Under the pieces are notes generated by a model. That model worked only from the letters and a program-made list of their open reading frames with translations, did not search any database and had not been told where the DNA came from. Positions 1 through 7,502 of a stretch of 61,412 bases of DNA are shown here, piece by piece. The translations under genes were made by a program, and so were the position numbers. The DNA comes from an uncultured Oscillibacter sp. (lineage in GTDB: Bacteria > Bacillota > Clostridia > Oscillospirales > Oscillospiraceae). The stretch spans positions 1-61,412 of the forward strand of contig CAJTZL010000009.1 of the NCBI GenBank assembly GCA_910583695.1, in the 5' to 3' direction. Every line of letters begins with the position of its first letter. The stretch's first letter is position 1.

Positions 1-2
1 CC

Positions 3-248
3 TCAAACAGACGGCGAAACACTTTCCGAAACGTGGGCTTCCGCAGCCGCAGCTGATTTATCGTGCCAGCCGCTTTTAGCGGACAGCCCCATGCGGTCAA
101 GCAAAAGACCATACAACAGTTTGGCCTCGACAGATATATGCTTGAAGTGTTTTCCTGTAATAAGTTTTTGAGGGATACGATAAAATGAAAATTGAGTGCT
201 TTCTTCACCATAATAATAGTCGAAAATAGTCGAAAAATCTTTCAGCAG
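3..248 (-). pseudogene. RepA_N replication initiator N-terminal fragment
   Basis: Translating the minus strand from base 248 to the stop at 3-5 gives 81 residues without an ATG. The middle part, with FDYYYGEESTQFSFYRIPQ, then AKLLYGLLLDRMGLS and GWHD, is the hallmark N-terminus of RepA_N plasmid and ICE replication initiators. In that family the protein normally continues for 200 residues or more. Here the family resemblance stops after GWHD and the frame ends 17 residues later, and an ATT stands where a start would be expected. This is therefore a dead remnant. It marks the left edge as former plasmid or integrative-element DNA, in keeping with the transposase debris to its right. The identification is from motif memory, not alignment. 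Confidence 0.6.
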
Positions 249-577
249 CTATATTTAGGCCCTCCCTTCAAATATAAAAAGGGGCGTCCCGCTTGGAACG
301 CCCTTTGGCTTGGCTTTCGCCTAAATTATTATCTTTTCTACGTTATTTTCATATTTGGTATTGCAAATGCAGGGAAACATACCAGCAAATATAAGTTTCT
401 GATGCGTTGATATAGATGGCGTGTCATAGGTGGTCACAAGTAATTTTTCTGGCCGCCACGCATCACCATTTCCCTGTATTCTGATTTTTTCGCTAAATTT
501 GTGCCCATTTCTCTATGATTTTTTTATCATAGAACCGTACCGCTTGCTACACTTCGGCTGGAATAGCTACTACTTTT
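249..577. other. Non-coding AT-rich gap with one hairpin
   Basis: No convincing gene is seen here. A hairpin with arms GGGCGT (282-287) and ACGCCC (298-303), preceded by AAA and followed by TTT, could be a weak bidirectional terminator. The composition is markedly more AT-rich than the metabolic regions further right, as expected for a mobile-element remnant. Confidence 0.4.
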
Positions 578-1024
578 TTACAGCCCGCCGTTCTGGTAGC
601 GGACCGCATCGTCCAGCGTAACACTGCCGCCGGTCTTTTTTACATTCTGGACGCACCGCCCACGGAGCGCCTTGAGCTGCTCATCGGGAATCTCCATCCC
701 CGCCGCCAGCACATTCATCACCATGTCCTGCTCCACCGCCAGCTTGAAGAGCAGTCGGCAGATGCGGTTCTCCGTATCCTGCACTGTTCCGCGCAGAACG
801 GACGCCAGTGCGGGAGGGAGATAATCGGTGGCATCCTGACCGGAGACGTAGCCGGCGTAGAACAGCGCGGCCTTTTCCGGATACTCACTGCGACTTTTGC
901 AGTTCGCAATTTTAATCGCTCTGTCCATCACTTCCAGCGTGGACAGGTACAGCCAGACGGGGATGCGCGTCTTGATTTCTGTGGGTCCGCTCAGTTCCAC
1001 CGAAATGTGCGTATTTTTGCTCAT
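578..1024 (-). CDS. Mobile-element hypothetical protein, ribbon-helix-helix-like
   Basis: A 148-residue protein starting MSKNTHISVEL. I place the start at 1024 because an AGGAGGAAATT ribosome binding site precedes this ATG; the longer reading from 1138 has no such site. Residues about 20-55 (PVWLYLSTLEVMDRAIKI, then SRSEYPEKAALFYAGYV) resemble the beta strand and two helices of ribbon-helix-helix proteins, which in plasmids and ICEs act as partition or mobilisation DNA binders. The rest is helical and unrecognised. Its position beside a RepA_N fragment and transposons supports a mobile-element origin. I do not know its function; the RHH reading is an inference. Confidence 0.6.
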   Translation of the reverse strand: MSKNTHISVELSGPTEIKTRIPVWLYLSTLEVMDRAIKIANCKSRSEYPEKAALFYAGYVSGQDATDYLPPALASVLRGTVQDTENRICRLLFKLAVEQDMVMNVLAAGMEIPDEQLKALRGRCVQNVKKTGGSVTLDDAVRYQNGGL

Positions 1025-1048
1025 TGGAAATTTCCTCCTTTTTGCTGG

Positions 1049-1160
1049 AAAACCACCTGCCACAGCCACCTTGGAAAAGGTTGAAACAGGGCGGTTTTTC
1101 CTCTGTTTTTCTTCATGCCGACCACCTGAGACAGCCAACCTGGGGTAAAACCGACCACCT
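1049..1160. repeat. Short direct repeats around CCGACCACCT
   Basis: CCGACCACCT occurs at 1118-1127 and again at 1151-1160. A degenerate copy (AACCACCT) is at 1051-1058, where the following bases (gccacagccaccttgg) resemble those after the second copy (gagacagccaacctgg). They lie directly upstream of the minus-strand gene at 578-1024, overlapping where its promoter should be. They could be operator or iteron-like sites of the old element, or coincidence. Confidence 0.35.
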
Positions 1161-1168
1161 ATGGAAAA

Positions 1169-1190
1169 GCCCCGACCCGCGTTGCGGGGC
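1169..1190 (-). terminator. Rho-independent terminator, minus strand
   Basis: GCCCCG (1169-1174) pairs with CGGGGC (1185-1190), and on the minus strand the stem is followed by TTTTCC. It would end a transcript arriving from the right, but no gene is left there; the IS110 insertion probably removed it. Confidence 0.45.
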
Positions 1191-1199
1191 GGTGTGGCT

Positions 1200-1229
1200 G
1201 GCAGGGGGGCGCGTAAGAGGCCCCCTGCC
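1200..1229 (+). terminator. Hairpin next to the IS110 left end
   Basis: GGCAGGGGG (1200-1208) pairs perfectly with CCCCCTGCC (1221-1229), followed by TTTAT. It lies immediately before base 1232, the inferred left end of the IS110 copy. It may be an old terminator that served as insertion site, but that is an inference. Confidence 0.4.
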
Positions 1230-1231
1230 TT

Positions 1232-1534
1232 TATCCTGCTATAATTTCGACCAGTGGGTTCAGCGGAAGATTACCCACCGGTTATGCACCGGATGATTCA
1301 ACAGTTCTGGTATCCTCGCCGGGTACGGCGGTGACATACTTTCCCCGCAGACAGAGGTTCCCTTCTTTTATCCCTGCGGCGTTAATCCGCTCTATGCAGC
1401 ATGGGACCTCTATCTTATGAGGGTTCATTGTTGAGCCGGATGCGGGAGTGACAGCTCTCCGCTCATCTCGAAGCAAGATGTGACTCATAAGAGCGGGAGG
1501 ACTGTCTGCAAATTTCAGCAGGATGGTGTTTGCT
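1232..1534 (+). ncRNA. Candidate IS110 bridge RNA region, copy 1
   Basis: IS110-group elements have a non-coding stretch of about 200-300 bp between their left end and the recombinase gene that encodes the bridge RNA (established for the family). This 303-bp region fits that position and length. A TATAAT lies at 1240-1245, only nine bases inside the element; in the family the circularised element joins a -35 in the right end to a -10 in the left end. The RNA fold and its target and donor loops have not been worked out here. Confidence 0.5.
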
Positions 1535-1774
1535 ATGTTTATCGTTGGAATCGACATCGCCAAGCGCAGTCACATGGTCCGCGTCATTAACTCAGAGGGG
1601 CAGACGGTGTATAAGACCTTCTCCATCCATAACAGTTGCTCAGGCTGCAGCGCACTGCTGGAGCGGCTGAGAAAACTCACAAACCACAAGAACGAATTTC
1701 TCTTCGCCATGGAATCCACGGCCCACTACTGGCTGGCCCTCTACACCCGTCTGCGGAAAGAGGGATACCAGGTG
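1232..1774 (+). repeat. 543-bp inverted repeat, left arm (IS110 5' end)
   Basis: Bases 1232-1774 are repeated in inverted orientation at 2341-2883, with positions summing to 4115. Over the stretches I compared, the arms are almost identical; the few differences include one base near 1738 that changes Leu to Phe and one at 1771. The shared outer terminus TATCCTGCTATAAT is abruptly unique outside the arms, so 1232 and 2883 are most likely the real left end of the IS110 element in both copies. Confidence 0.85.
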
Positions 1775-2340
1775 GTGGTACTCAATCCCATCCAGACGGA
1801 TGCCATGCGGGAGATGCTGATGGAGGAAAATAAGACGGACGAGATCGACACCCTGGTCATTGCGGAGACGATCCGGTTTGGCCGGTACAAGGCCAGCAGT
1901 GTACCGCAGGAGAAGCTGCTGGCGCTGCGGGAGTTCTGTCGGAACCGCTTTTACCTCATTGATATGGTCAGCGATCTCAAACGGAAGATCACCGCTCTTT
2001 TGGATCAGGTATTCCCCGAGTTTGAAAGCCAGTTCAGTACGATCTTCGGGAAAACTGCCCTCGCCGTTTTGCGTCAGTATCCCACGCCGGAGAAGCTGTC
2101 CAAGGCGCAGACCGGGAAGCTGACCGAGGTCCTCCAGGCAGCCAGTAACGGACGCTTTGGGGAGTGGAAAGCCAGACAGCTCAGGGAGCTTGCCAGGGAC
2201 AGTTTCGGTATCCCGGACTGCGAAGGCACTTACTCCGCGCTGCTCCTGCTGTACCTGGATCAGTTCCAGTCTCTTTAGGACGCGGCTGCCGTATTGGAGA
2301 AAAGAATTGCGGAACTATTCTCCCAGTTTGACTCCACCCT
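1535..2340 (+). pseudogene. IS110-family transposase, truncated with nonsense codon
   Basis: This is the N-terminal RuvC-like DEDD domain of an IS110 recombinase. It has Asp in GIDIAKRSH, Glu in AMESTAHYW and the DxxD pair in KTDEIDTL. I chose the ATG at 1535 because AGGATGG lies eight bases upstream; an alternative ATG is at 1523. A TAG at 2276-2278 interrupts the frame, yet family-like sequence (LEKRIAELFSQFD) continues in the same frame to about 2340. There the inverted second copy begins. The C-terminal Transposase_20 domain with the catalytic serine is missing, so the gene is dead twice over. Intact members have roughly 400 residues; about 268 codons remain here. Confidence 0.85.
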
Positions 2341-2580
2341 CACTTGGTATCCCTCTTTCCGCAGACGGGTGTAGAAGGCCAGCCAGTAGTGGGCCGTGGA
2401 TTCCATGGCGAAGAGAAATTCGTTCTTGTGGTTTGTGAGTTTTCTCAGCCGCTCCAGCAGTGCGCTGCAGCCTGAGCAACTGTTATGGATGGAGAAGGTC
2501 TTATACACCGTCTGCCCCTCTGAGTTAATGACGCGGACCATGTGACTGCGCTTGGCGATGTCGATTCCAACGATAAACAT
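2341..2580 (-). pseudogene. Inverted IS110 transposase 5' fragment
   Basis: This is the mirror copy of the first 80 codons of the transposase at 1535, beginning MFIVGIDIAK and ending at GYQV, where the two copies part. An open frame runs on to 2275 but its last residues come from reading the first copy backwards and are not coding. The fragment retains the first Asp and the Glu of the DEDD domain and nothing beyond. It shows that a second IS110 of the same type inserted head-to-head and was then deleted, or that a partial inversion-duplication took place. Confidence 0.8.
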
Positions 2581-2883
2581 AGCAAACACCATCCTGCTGA
2601 AATTTGCAGACAGTCCTCCCGCTCTTATGAGTCACATCTTGCTTCGAGATGAGCGGAGAGCTGTCACTCCCGCATCCGGCTCAACAATGAACCCTCATAA
2701 GATAGAGGTCCCATGCTGCATAGAGCGGATTAACGCCGCAGGGATAAAAGAAGGGAACCTCTGTCTGCGGGGAAAGTATGTCACCGCCGTACCCGGCGAG
2801 GATACCAGAACTGTTGAATCATCCGGTGCATAACCGGTGGGTAATCTTCCGCTGAACCCACTGGTCGAAATTATAGCAGGATA
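2581..2883 (-). ncRNA. Candidate IS110 bridge RNA region, copy 2
   Basis: Inverted duplicate of the 5' non-coding region of the IS110 element at 1232-1534, including the TATAAT near its outer end. Two copies of one putative bridge RNA therefore face each other across a dead transposase. If transcribed, the RNA could in principle still be used in trans by an intact relative elsewhere in the genome; this is an inference. Confidence 0.45.
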
Positions 2884-2885
2884 TA

Positions 2886-3221
2886 CGTGAAGCCCATCCA
2901 AAGAAAACAAAGGATAAAACTGCTGCATCTCCGCTTGCTGTCATAGAAGAATTTCAAAAGAAAGTTCAGGCTGTCATTGAATGGAAAGGGAGTCCCGACG
3001 CACGGACTGTGAAGGCGTGTCTGGCAACATGGTGCATCGACTATGACAATCTGACCCCGGAGGAATTTATAGTGTTGATTGGGATATTGGAAAAGTCCAG
3101 GCTTAAGGAGAATAGCATCAGCCGGAGAGGTAAGAAACGATCCGCACCGCAGAAAAAGCGCAAAAACAAAAGGAGAGCGCATGGCTCAGCCCATAAGCTG
3201 AACCATGCGCCCTCTTCATAA
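2886..3221 (+). CDS. 5'-truncated hypothetical protein
   Basis: An open frame leaves the IS110 border at 2883 with no start codon of its own and runs 111 codons to the TAA at 3219-3221. Only the last 70 residues have an ATG, at 3009. The middle (TVKACLATWCIDYDNLTPEE, then EFIVLIGILEKSR) looks like a folded, non-random protein. The C-terminus is a basic tail rich in Lys and Arg (KKRSAPQKKRKNKRR). The basic tail suggests nucleic-acid binding, but I do not recognise a family. The gene was probably cut by the IS110 insertion. Confidence 0.4.
   Translation, partial: REAHPKKTKDKTAASPLAVIEEFQKKVQAVIEWKGSPDARTVKACLATWCIDYDNLTPEEFIVLIGILEKSRLKENSISRRGKKRSAPQKKRKNKRRAHGSAHKLNHAPSS
3177..3210 (-). terminator. 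Terminator of the tnpV remnant
   Basis: Arms GCGCATGGCTCAGC (3177-3190) and GCTGAACCATGCGC (3197-3210) pair in 13 of 14 positions. On the minus strand they are followed by TCTCCTTTTGTTTTTG. It lies 13 bases after the tnpV stop and overlaps the 3' end of the plus-strand hypothetical. Confidence 0.7.
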
Positions 3222-3223
3222 CA

Positions 3224-3592
3224 TCAGCAGTAAATCAGGTCTGTCCCTATTAGTTCTTCCACTTGTGCATGGATCGCGTTCATCCGGCCCACCCATGCCA
3301 TCTGATCGCTGGCTTTCAATTCCTCGGTCACAGTAGCGGCAGCGGCCATGCGTGGAATCGTGGTGTCCAGATAACTCTGCGCCGCCTCATCGACTGCCAG
3401 CAGGTGGGAGTACAGCTTTCCGGACAAGAGCACGTAACTGTACCTGCCGGGGTGATACTCCTTCAAGTACCGCTCCCTCATATGGCCGTAAATGCCAATT
3501 TCTTTGTCCAGCTGGTCATCTAAGGCAATATCTTATCAATAATAATCGTCAACTTTTGTGTAGGTTAAAGTGTTTTTATTCGGGTTATTCAT
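3224..3592 (-). pseudogene. tnpV: TnpV transposon protein with tandem in-frame stops
   Basis: TnpV is a small protein (about 120 residues) of unknown biochemical role found in Tn4451-like and related clostridial elements. The minus-strand frame starts at ATG 3592 after a GGAGGT site and reads LTYTKVDDYY. It meets TGA and TAA as consecutive codons 19 and 20 (3533-3538), and continues in the same frame through DIALDDQLDKEIGIYG, RERYLKEY, LLSGKL and ELKASDQMAWVGRMNAI to 3224. The total of 122 codons matches the family length, so only the two stops break it. A shorter protein could restart at ATG 3481 (85 residues). The terminator at 3177-3210 follows. Confidence 0.75.
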
Positions 3593-4091
3593 AATCAATA
3601 CCTCCATCATTTCAACAATTTTGTCGGAGGTAACAGGGTGCTATGTCCTGCGTGTACTGTCATTCTTTATGGATAAGTCTCATTCATGATATTCCTTGTG
3701 TGGGGAAAAAAGATGCAGAAGCCGACCACTTGCGGCACAATGGATTTGAGCATCTGAATATTCAACCTATAGTAACCATCAAAAATAGCGCCAGCAGTTG
3801 ACAAGGGCAGCATCCAATCCATGTCAATATAGGCACATTATAGCAGCCATCATTCATTTGATTACCTTAGCCCTCTGCGCACAATATCGGAGTTTTAAAG
3901 CAAACTCTGGGGTCTACTCACATAAGGCGAATGTCCAGCTTTTGATGGAGGGCCTTTTCAAAAAAGACTAACTATTAAAAGTCAAGTCCTAAGCTGAAGG
4001 AGAACGAAGGTATGTGGAACCACAAGACGGAAAAAGAGCGCAAAGAAGCAAACGTTCGTGAGGACGCCAAAGTGAGAAGACCCAGGGTAGA
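3593..4091. other. Intergenic remnant, no gene recognised
   Basis: About 500 bp between the tnpV start and the end of the second IS110 transposase. All frames are interrupted. The stretch at 3715-3740 repeats the CCGACCAC core seen upstream of the gene at 578-1024. The right part, next to 4092, probably includes the right end of the IS110 copy, but I cannot place the boundary. Confidence 0.4.
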
Positions 4092-5277
4092 CTACGTGGC
4101 TGTTACCGGCCGGTAAGGAAGCCTGGATTTCTCCATTGCGTAGATGAGCCGTACCAGTTTCTTGGCGGCATGGGACGCCACATTGTAATGTTCGCCTTCA
4201 GCCCGCTTCTTGGCAAGGTAGGCGGCAAAGGTGGGGTCCCAAATGCAGACGTACTTGGCAGCGTTGTAAATGGCAAAGCGCAGGTATCTGGAGCCCCGCT
4301 TCTCCATATGGGCATAGCCGTTGTTGAGCTGCCCGGACTGGTAGATGGAGGGAGACAGGCCGGCGTAAGCCAGGACTTTGTCGGGAGAATCAAAACGGGA
4401 GAAGTCTCCCACCTCGGCCACGATCATGGCTCCCATTCGCAGCCCCATACCGGGGATGGTAGTAATGGGAGAGTGCAGTTCCTCCATGACGGACCGGATA
4501 GAAGATTCAATGTCTGCAATTTCAGCATCCAGTCCTCGGATGAGACGGATGGTGTGCCGGAGTTCCAGGGACTTGGCGGGCATGATGGAGCCAATGGAAG
4601 CTCCGGCTGCGTCCCGGATGGCCACCGCGATATCCCGCCCGTATCTGCCCTTGGAGGCGCCAGCCAAAAGGAACTTGAGCCGAGTGAGATTGGAGTCTGC
4701 AATCTGTTTGGCTCCAGGGAACTCCTCCAAGAGAGCATAGACGGAGCTCATGTGGAGAGAAGGCACCAGGTTTTCCAATTCGGGGAACAGAATACAGACC
4801 AGACGGGAGACTGACTGCTTGAGCTTGGCCCGCTCCCGGACTTTATCAAATCTGTATCTTGTGAGTGATTTTAGCTCTTCGTTGTGGTATGCTGTATCTG
4901 TGTAGGGCTTGAGGCCCAAATCGGACAAGAGCATAGCCGCAATGGTACGCGCGTCAACTTTATCGGTCTTGGTCTTCCGCAAGGAGAGACTTTTTCGGTA
5001 GAGATTGGTGTGCAGGGGATTTAAGACATAGGTTGGCAGGCCGCTGTCAAGAAGGAACCCCAGAAGGTTATAGCTGTAATGCCCGGTCGCCTCAAGTCCT
5101 ACTTTTATACTGTATACTGTCTTGAGGTAAAGTACAGCAGTAAATCTTTTCCAGAAGGAGTTGAAAGCCCTCCATGCTGTTGGCAATAGTAAACACCTCC
5201 GCCAACACTTTCCCCTCTGAGGACAGGATGAAGCAGTCATGCTTGTCCTTTGCAACGTCGATACCGACACAAACCAT
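4092..5277 (-). pseudogene. IS110-family transposase with 7-bp duplication frameshift
   Basis: A near full-length IS110 recombinase of about 395 codons. The start at 5277 gives MVCVGIDVAKDKHDC with the first catalytic Asp. Just after codon 50 the frame breaks, because TATACTG occurs twice in tandem at 5106-5112 and 5113-5119. Removing one copy restores IKVGLEATGHYSYN and joins both frames. Downstream, KTKTDKVDARTIA carries the remaining acidic residues. The C-terminal Transposase_20 domain reads TTIPGMGLRMGA and SPSIYQSGQL, the latter around the expected catalytic serine. The terminal residues look intact, so this copy may have died recently. It is unrelated in detail to the element at 1232. 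Confidence 0.85.
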
Positions 5278-5525
5278 GAACAGAACCTCCAGATGTAAAA
5301 TTTGATGCTGTATCCACAGAACACCTTGCCTTGTAACCTTGTTCTACATCAACCGTCTGGCGGTATCTAACTGATTAACATAACTGCAAGGGGCTGTGGT
5401 TGGAGCCTTTCTTGAACCATCTTGTGGTAGGGTGAATACACCAATCCACAGCATCCCTTTCAGTGTAGCACATGACCTTGGAGAGGGTCACTAAAAACTA
5501 CTACTCTATAATACAAGGGTGAAAC
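5278..5525 (-). ncRNA. Candidate bridge RNA region of second IS110
   Basis: The approximately 250 bp upstream of the second transposase are non-coding and end near a minus-strand TATTATAGAG at about 5506-5515, which could supply the -10 expected near an IS110 left end. Position and length fit the family's bridge RNA gene. The left end itself is not defined by a second copy, so the outer limit is approximate. Confidence 0.35.
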
Positions 5526-5541
5526 AAACAAAAATCGCCTA

Positions 5542-6453
5542 TCACCGCCAAGCCCGACGGGCTTCCAAAAACGAAACGGTCTCCCGGTAATCTGGAATAG
5601 AGGGCGCAGCTCCGGAGCGGGATACTGCAATTGCCGCGGCGGCGCTGGCCTCCGCCAGGCATCGTTCAATGGGTCTGCCGCCGCACAATCCGGACAGGAA
5701 ATACCCGCAGAAGGTATCGCCGGCGGCAGTGGTATCCACGGCCTCTACGGAATACGCCCTGTGGAACAGCCGCTGCTCTCCCTTCCGGTACTCCACACCG
5801 CCGCTCCCCAGCGTGAGGACGAATGCCGCCTGGGGATACCTTCCGGCCAGTGCGCCCAGCAGTGCCTCCTTGGGCGCGGATGTGTCCAAGCCTGCAAGAA
5901 GGGCTCCTTCCGTCTCATTGACCATAAAGAAGCTGACCAGCTCCAGGGGAAGCTCCTTTGCGTTTTGAGGGAACGGTGAGGGATTGAATACGATCTGCAA
6001 GCCCCGCTCATGAGCTTTTTGCATGATATTGCCCACAGCGTTGGTTTCATTTTGCAAAAGGAGGTAATCGCCGGGGCAGCTCAGGGCCAGGACCTCATCC
6101 ATATAGCTGGCGCTCAGGTGCCTGTTGGCACCCCCGAAGACAATGATGCAGTTTTGCCCTGCGGGGTTGACCTGAATGACCGCGTGTCCCGTCTCAACGT
6201 CCAGGCGGGATATGTGGGATACATCCACCCCGGAAGCGGCAAGCTCTGCCAGGAGAAACGCGCCCTCCGGGCCCACCGCTCCCGCGTGAAGCACATCCGC
6301 CCCGGCCCGGGCGGCGGCCAGCGATTGGTTCAGGCCCTTGCCGCCCGGATAGATCCGCAGGGAATCCGCGTGGATGGTCTCTCCCGGGGAAACAAAGGCC
6401 GCAACGGAGTAGACCCGGTCAATGTTCAGCGAGCCGAAGTTGATAATCTTCAT
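5542..6453 (-). CDS. PfkB-family ribokinase-like sugar kinase
   Basis: A 303-residue PfkB kinase that transfers phosphate from ATP to a sugar or sugar derivative. The start MKIINFGSLN at 6453 follows a GGAGGG site; a longer reading from 6522 overlaps the upstream gene and is less likely. The first PfkB signature is GGKGLNQSLAAARAG at residues 37-51. The C-terminal anion-hole motif DTTAAGDTFCGY carries the catalytic Asp of GAGD-type kinases. Length and both motifs match ribokinase, but ribose is not proven; the neighbours process sugar acids. It is the last gene of a three-gene minus-strand operon, 59 bp after the BKACE gene. Confidence 0.85.
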   Translation of the reverse strand: MKIINFGSLNIDRVYSVAAFVSPGETIHADSLRIYPGGKGLNQSLAAARAGADVLHAGAVGPEGAFLLAELAASGVDVSHISRLDVETGHAVIQVNPAGQNCIIVFGGANRHLSASYMDEVLALSCPGDYLLLQNETNAVGNIMQKAHERGLQIVFNPSPFPQNAKELPLELVSFFMVNETEGALLAGLDTSAPKEALLGALAGRYPQAAFVLTLGSGGVEYRKGEQRLFHRAYSVEAVDTTAAGDTFCGYFLSGLCGGRPIERCLAEASAAAAIAVSRSGAAPSIPDYRETVSFLEARRAWR

Positions 6454-6512
6454 AGAACCCTCCCTCATAAACTTCCACGGGGCTCTCCCGGGGCGGGACC
6501 GGCTCCCGCCGT

Positions 6513-7451
6513 TCAGAAGCAAACCTTATCGGCGCCCTTCAGCCTCAGCATTTCCCGAGCCTCTTGCGAACTGGCAATTTCAAAGTCGAGGCTTTCCAAA
6601 ATCCCCTTGATTTTTGTGACCTGGGCGGCGTTGGAGACAGCCAGCTCCCCATTCGGCTTGATATACAGCCCGTCCTCCATGCCGACCCGGACATTGCCTC
6701 CATTGATTGCCATCATCGCGGCCAGACGGAACATCCGCCGGCCGGGGGCGACGGTGCTGTACTGGATGTCCCCGCCCAGGAGCTTCTTGGCCTGATCGAT
6801 CATGTAGAGCATATTCTCCGGCGTGGCCGGGAAGCCGCCCATGACACCCGGAACAAACTGGATATAGATGGGGTCCGGCAGCAGCCCCTGCTTTTTGAAA
6901 AAGGCCAGATTGCTCAGCTGCCCCAGGTCGAAAACCTCATACTCAGGCAGGGTGCCGCATTTGATCATCTGGCGCAGGCAGTACTCCATATCCTGAAAGG
7001 TATTTTTAAACACATTGTCATAGGTCCGGGTCAGATAGGGCTCCTCCCAGGCGTACTGGGGATCCGGAATGTTTTTCGCCAGCTGATGATAGCAGAAGTT
7101 CATAGAGCCGCCGTTGGCGGAGGCCATCTCCGGCTGGAAGCGCTCAATGACGGAGAACCGTTCCTCGGTACTCATGCCGTTGGCTCCGCCGGTGGTAATC
7201 CCGATCACCACGTCCGGCACCTGCGCCTTGATGCCGGAGAGGATTTTTTCAAAGGTATCAAAATCTCCCACGGGCATGCCCTCGTCGTTCCGGGCATGGA
7301 TATGCACCACTGCGGCCCCGGCCTTGTGCGCATCCACGGCCTGCCGGATGATGTCATCCGGCGTCGCAGCGAAATAGGGAGACATGCTGGGAGTGTGGAT
7401 CGCCCCGGTGATTGCTGCGGAAATCACCACTTTTTTCTGTTGTTTCGACAT
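6513..7451 (-). CDS. Beta-keto acid cleavage enzyme (BKACE, DUF849)
   Basis: A 312-residue protein of the BKACE family, whose founding member Kce cleaves 3-keto-5-aminohexanoate. The known reaction condenses a beta-keto acid with acetyl-CoA to give acetoacetate and a new acyl-CoA. Family marks visible are VVISAAITGAIHTPSMSP at the N-terminus, the zinc ligands in HIHAR, and GITTGGANGMSTEER. Only the active-site His pair and TIM-barrel signatures can be judged, not the substrate. Lysine fermentation genes are absent nearby, so the substrate is more likely a keto acid made by the dehydrogenases of this island. Middle gene of the operon starting at 7934. Confidence 0.88.
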   Translation of the reverse strand: MSKQQKKVVISAAITGAIHTPSMSPYFAATPDDIIRQAVDAHKAGAAVVHIHARNDEGMPVGDFDTFEKILSGIKAQVPDVVIGITTGGANGMSTEERFSVIERFQPEMASANGGSMNFCYHQLAKNIPDPQYAWEEPYLTRTYDNVFKNTFQDMEYCLRQMIKCGTLPEYEVFDLGQLSNLAFFKKQGLLPDPIYIQFVPGVMGGFPATPENMLYMIDQAKKLLGGDIQYSTVAPGRRMFRLAAMMAINGGNVRVGMEDGLYIKPNGELAVSNAAQVTKIKGILESLDFEIASSQEAREMLRLKGADKVCF

Positions 7452-7502
7452 ACGTCCATCCTTTCTAACAGCAACGAATGGCTTTCCCTGCCCGAAGGCG
7501 CG

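Larger units (their letters stand above)
2341..2883 (-). repeat. 543-bp inverted repeat, right arm
   Basis: Mirror arm of 1232-1774. The 566-bp loop between the arms contains the rest of the truncated transposase. A cruciform or hairpin this large is unusual and prone to deletion. It is also a place where assemblies misjoin, so the junctions near 2340 and 2883 deserve read-level confirmation. Confidence 0.85.

Noticed and set aside
8..68. Cysteine pattern CGCGSPRFGKC on the minus strand resembling a SEC-C zinc motif
   Set aside because: It is in a different frame from the RepA_N fragment, preceded by a stop, and its cysteine spacing is off by one from SEC-C. Coincidence is more likely.
192..621. 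Two plus-strand frames of 72 and 63 codons at the left end
   Set aside because: They are AT-rich, lack ribosome binding sites and overlap the RepA_N remnant or non-coding DNA.
1282..1563. A 93-codon frame occurring twice, at 1282-1563 (minus) and 2552-2833 (plus)
   Set aside because: Both are the same non-coding IS110 5' region read antisense. The duplication explains the repeated protein, which has no ribosome binding site and no family features.
2276..2278. TAG in the IS110 transposase as a readthrough or recoded codon
   Set aside because: The gene is truncated anyway, there is no recoding signal, and no tRNA for pyrrolysine or other system is visible. A simple nonsense mutation is sufficient.
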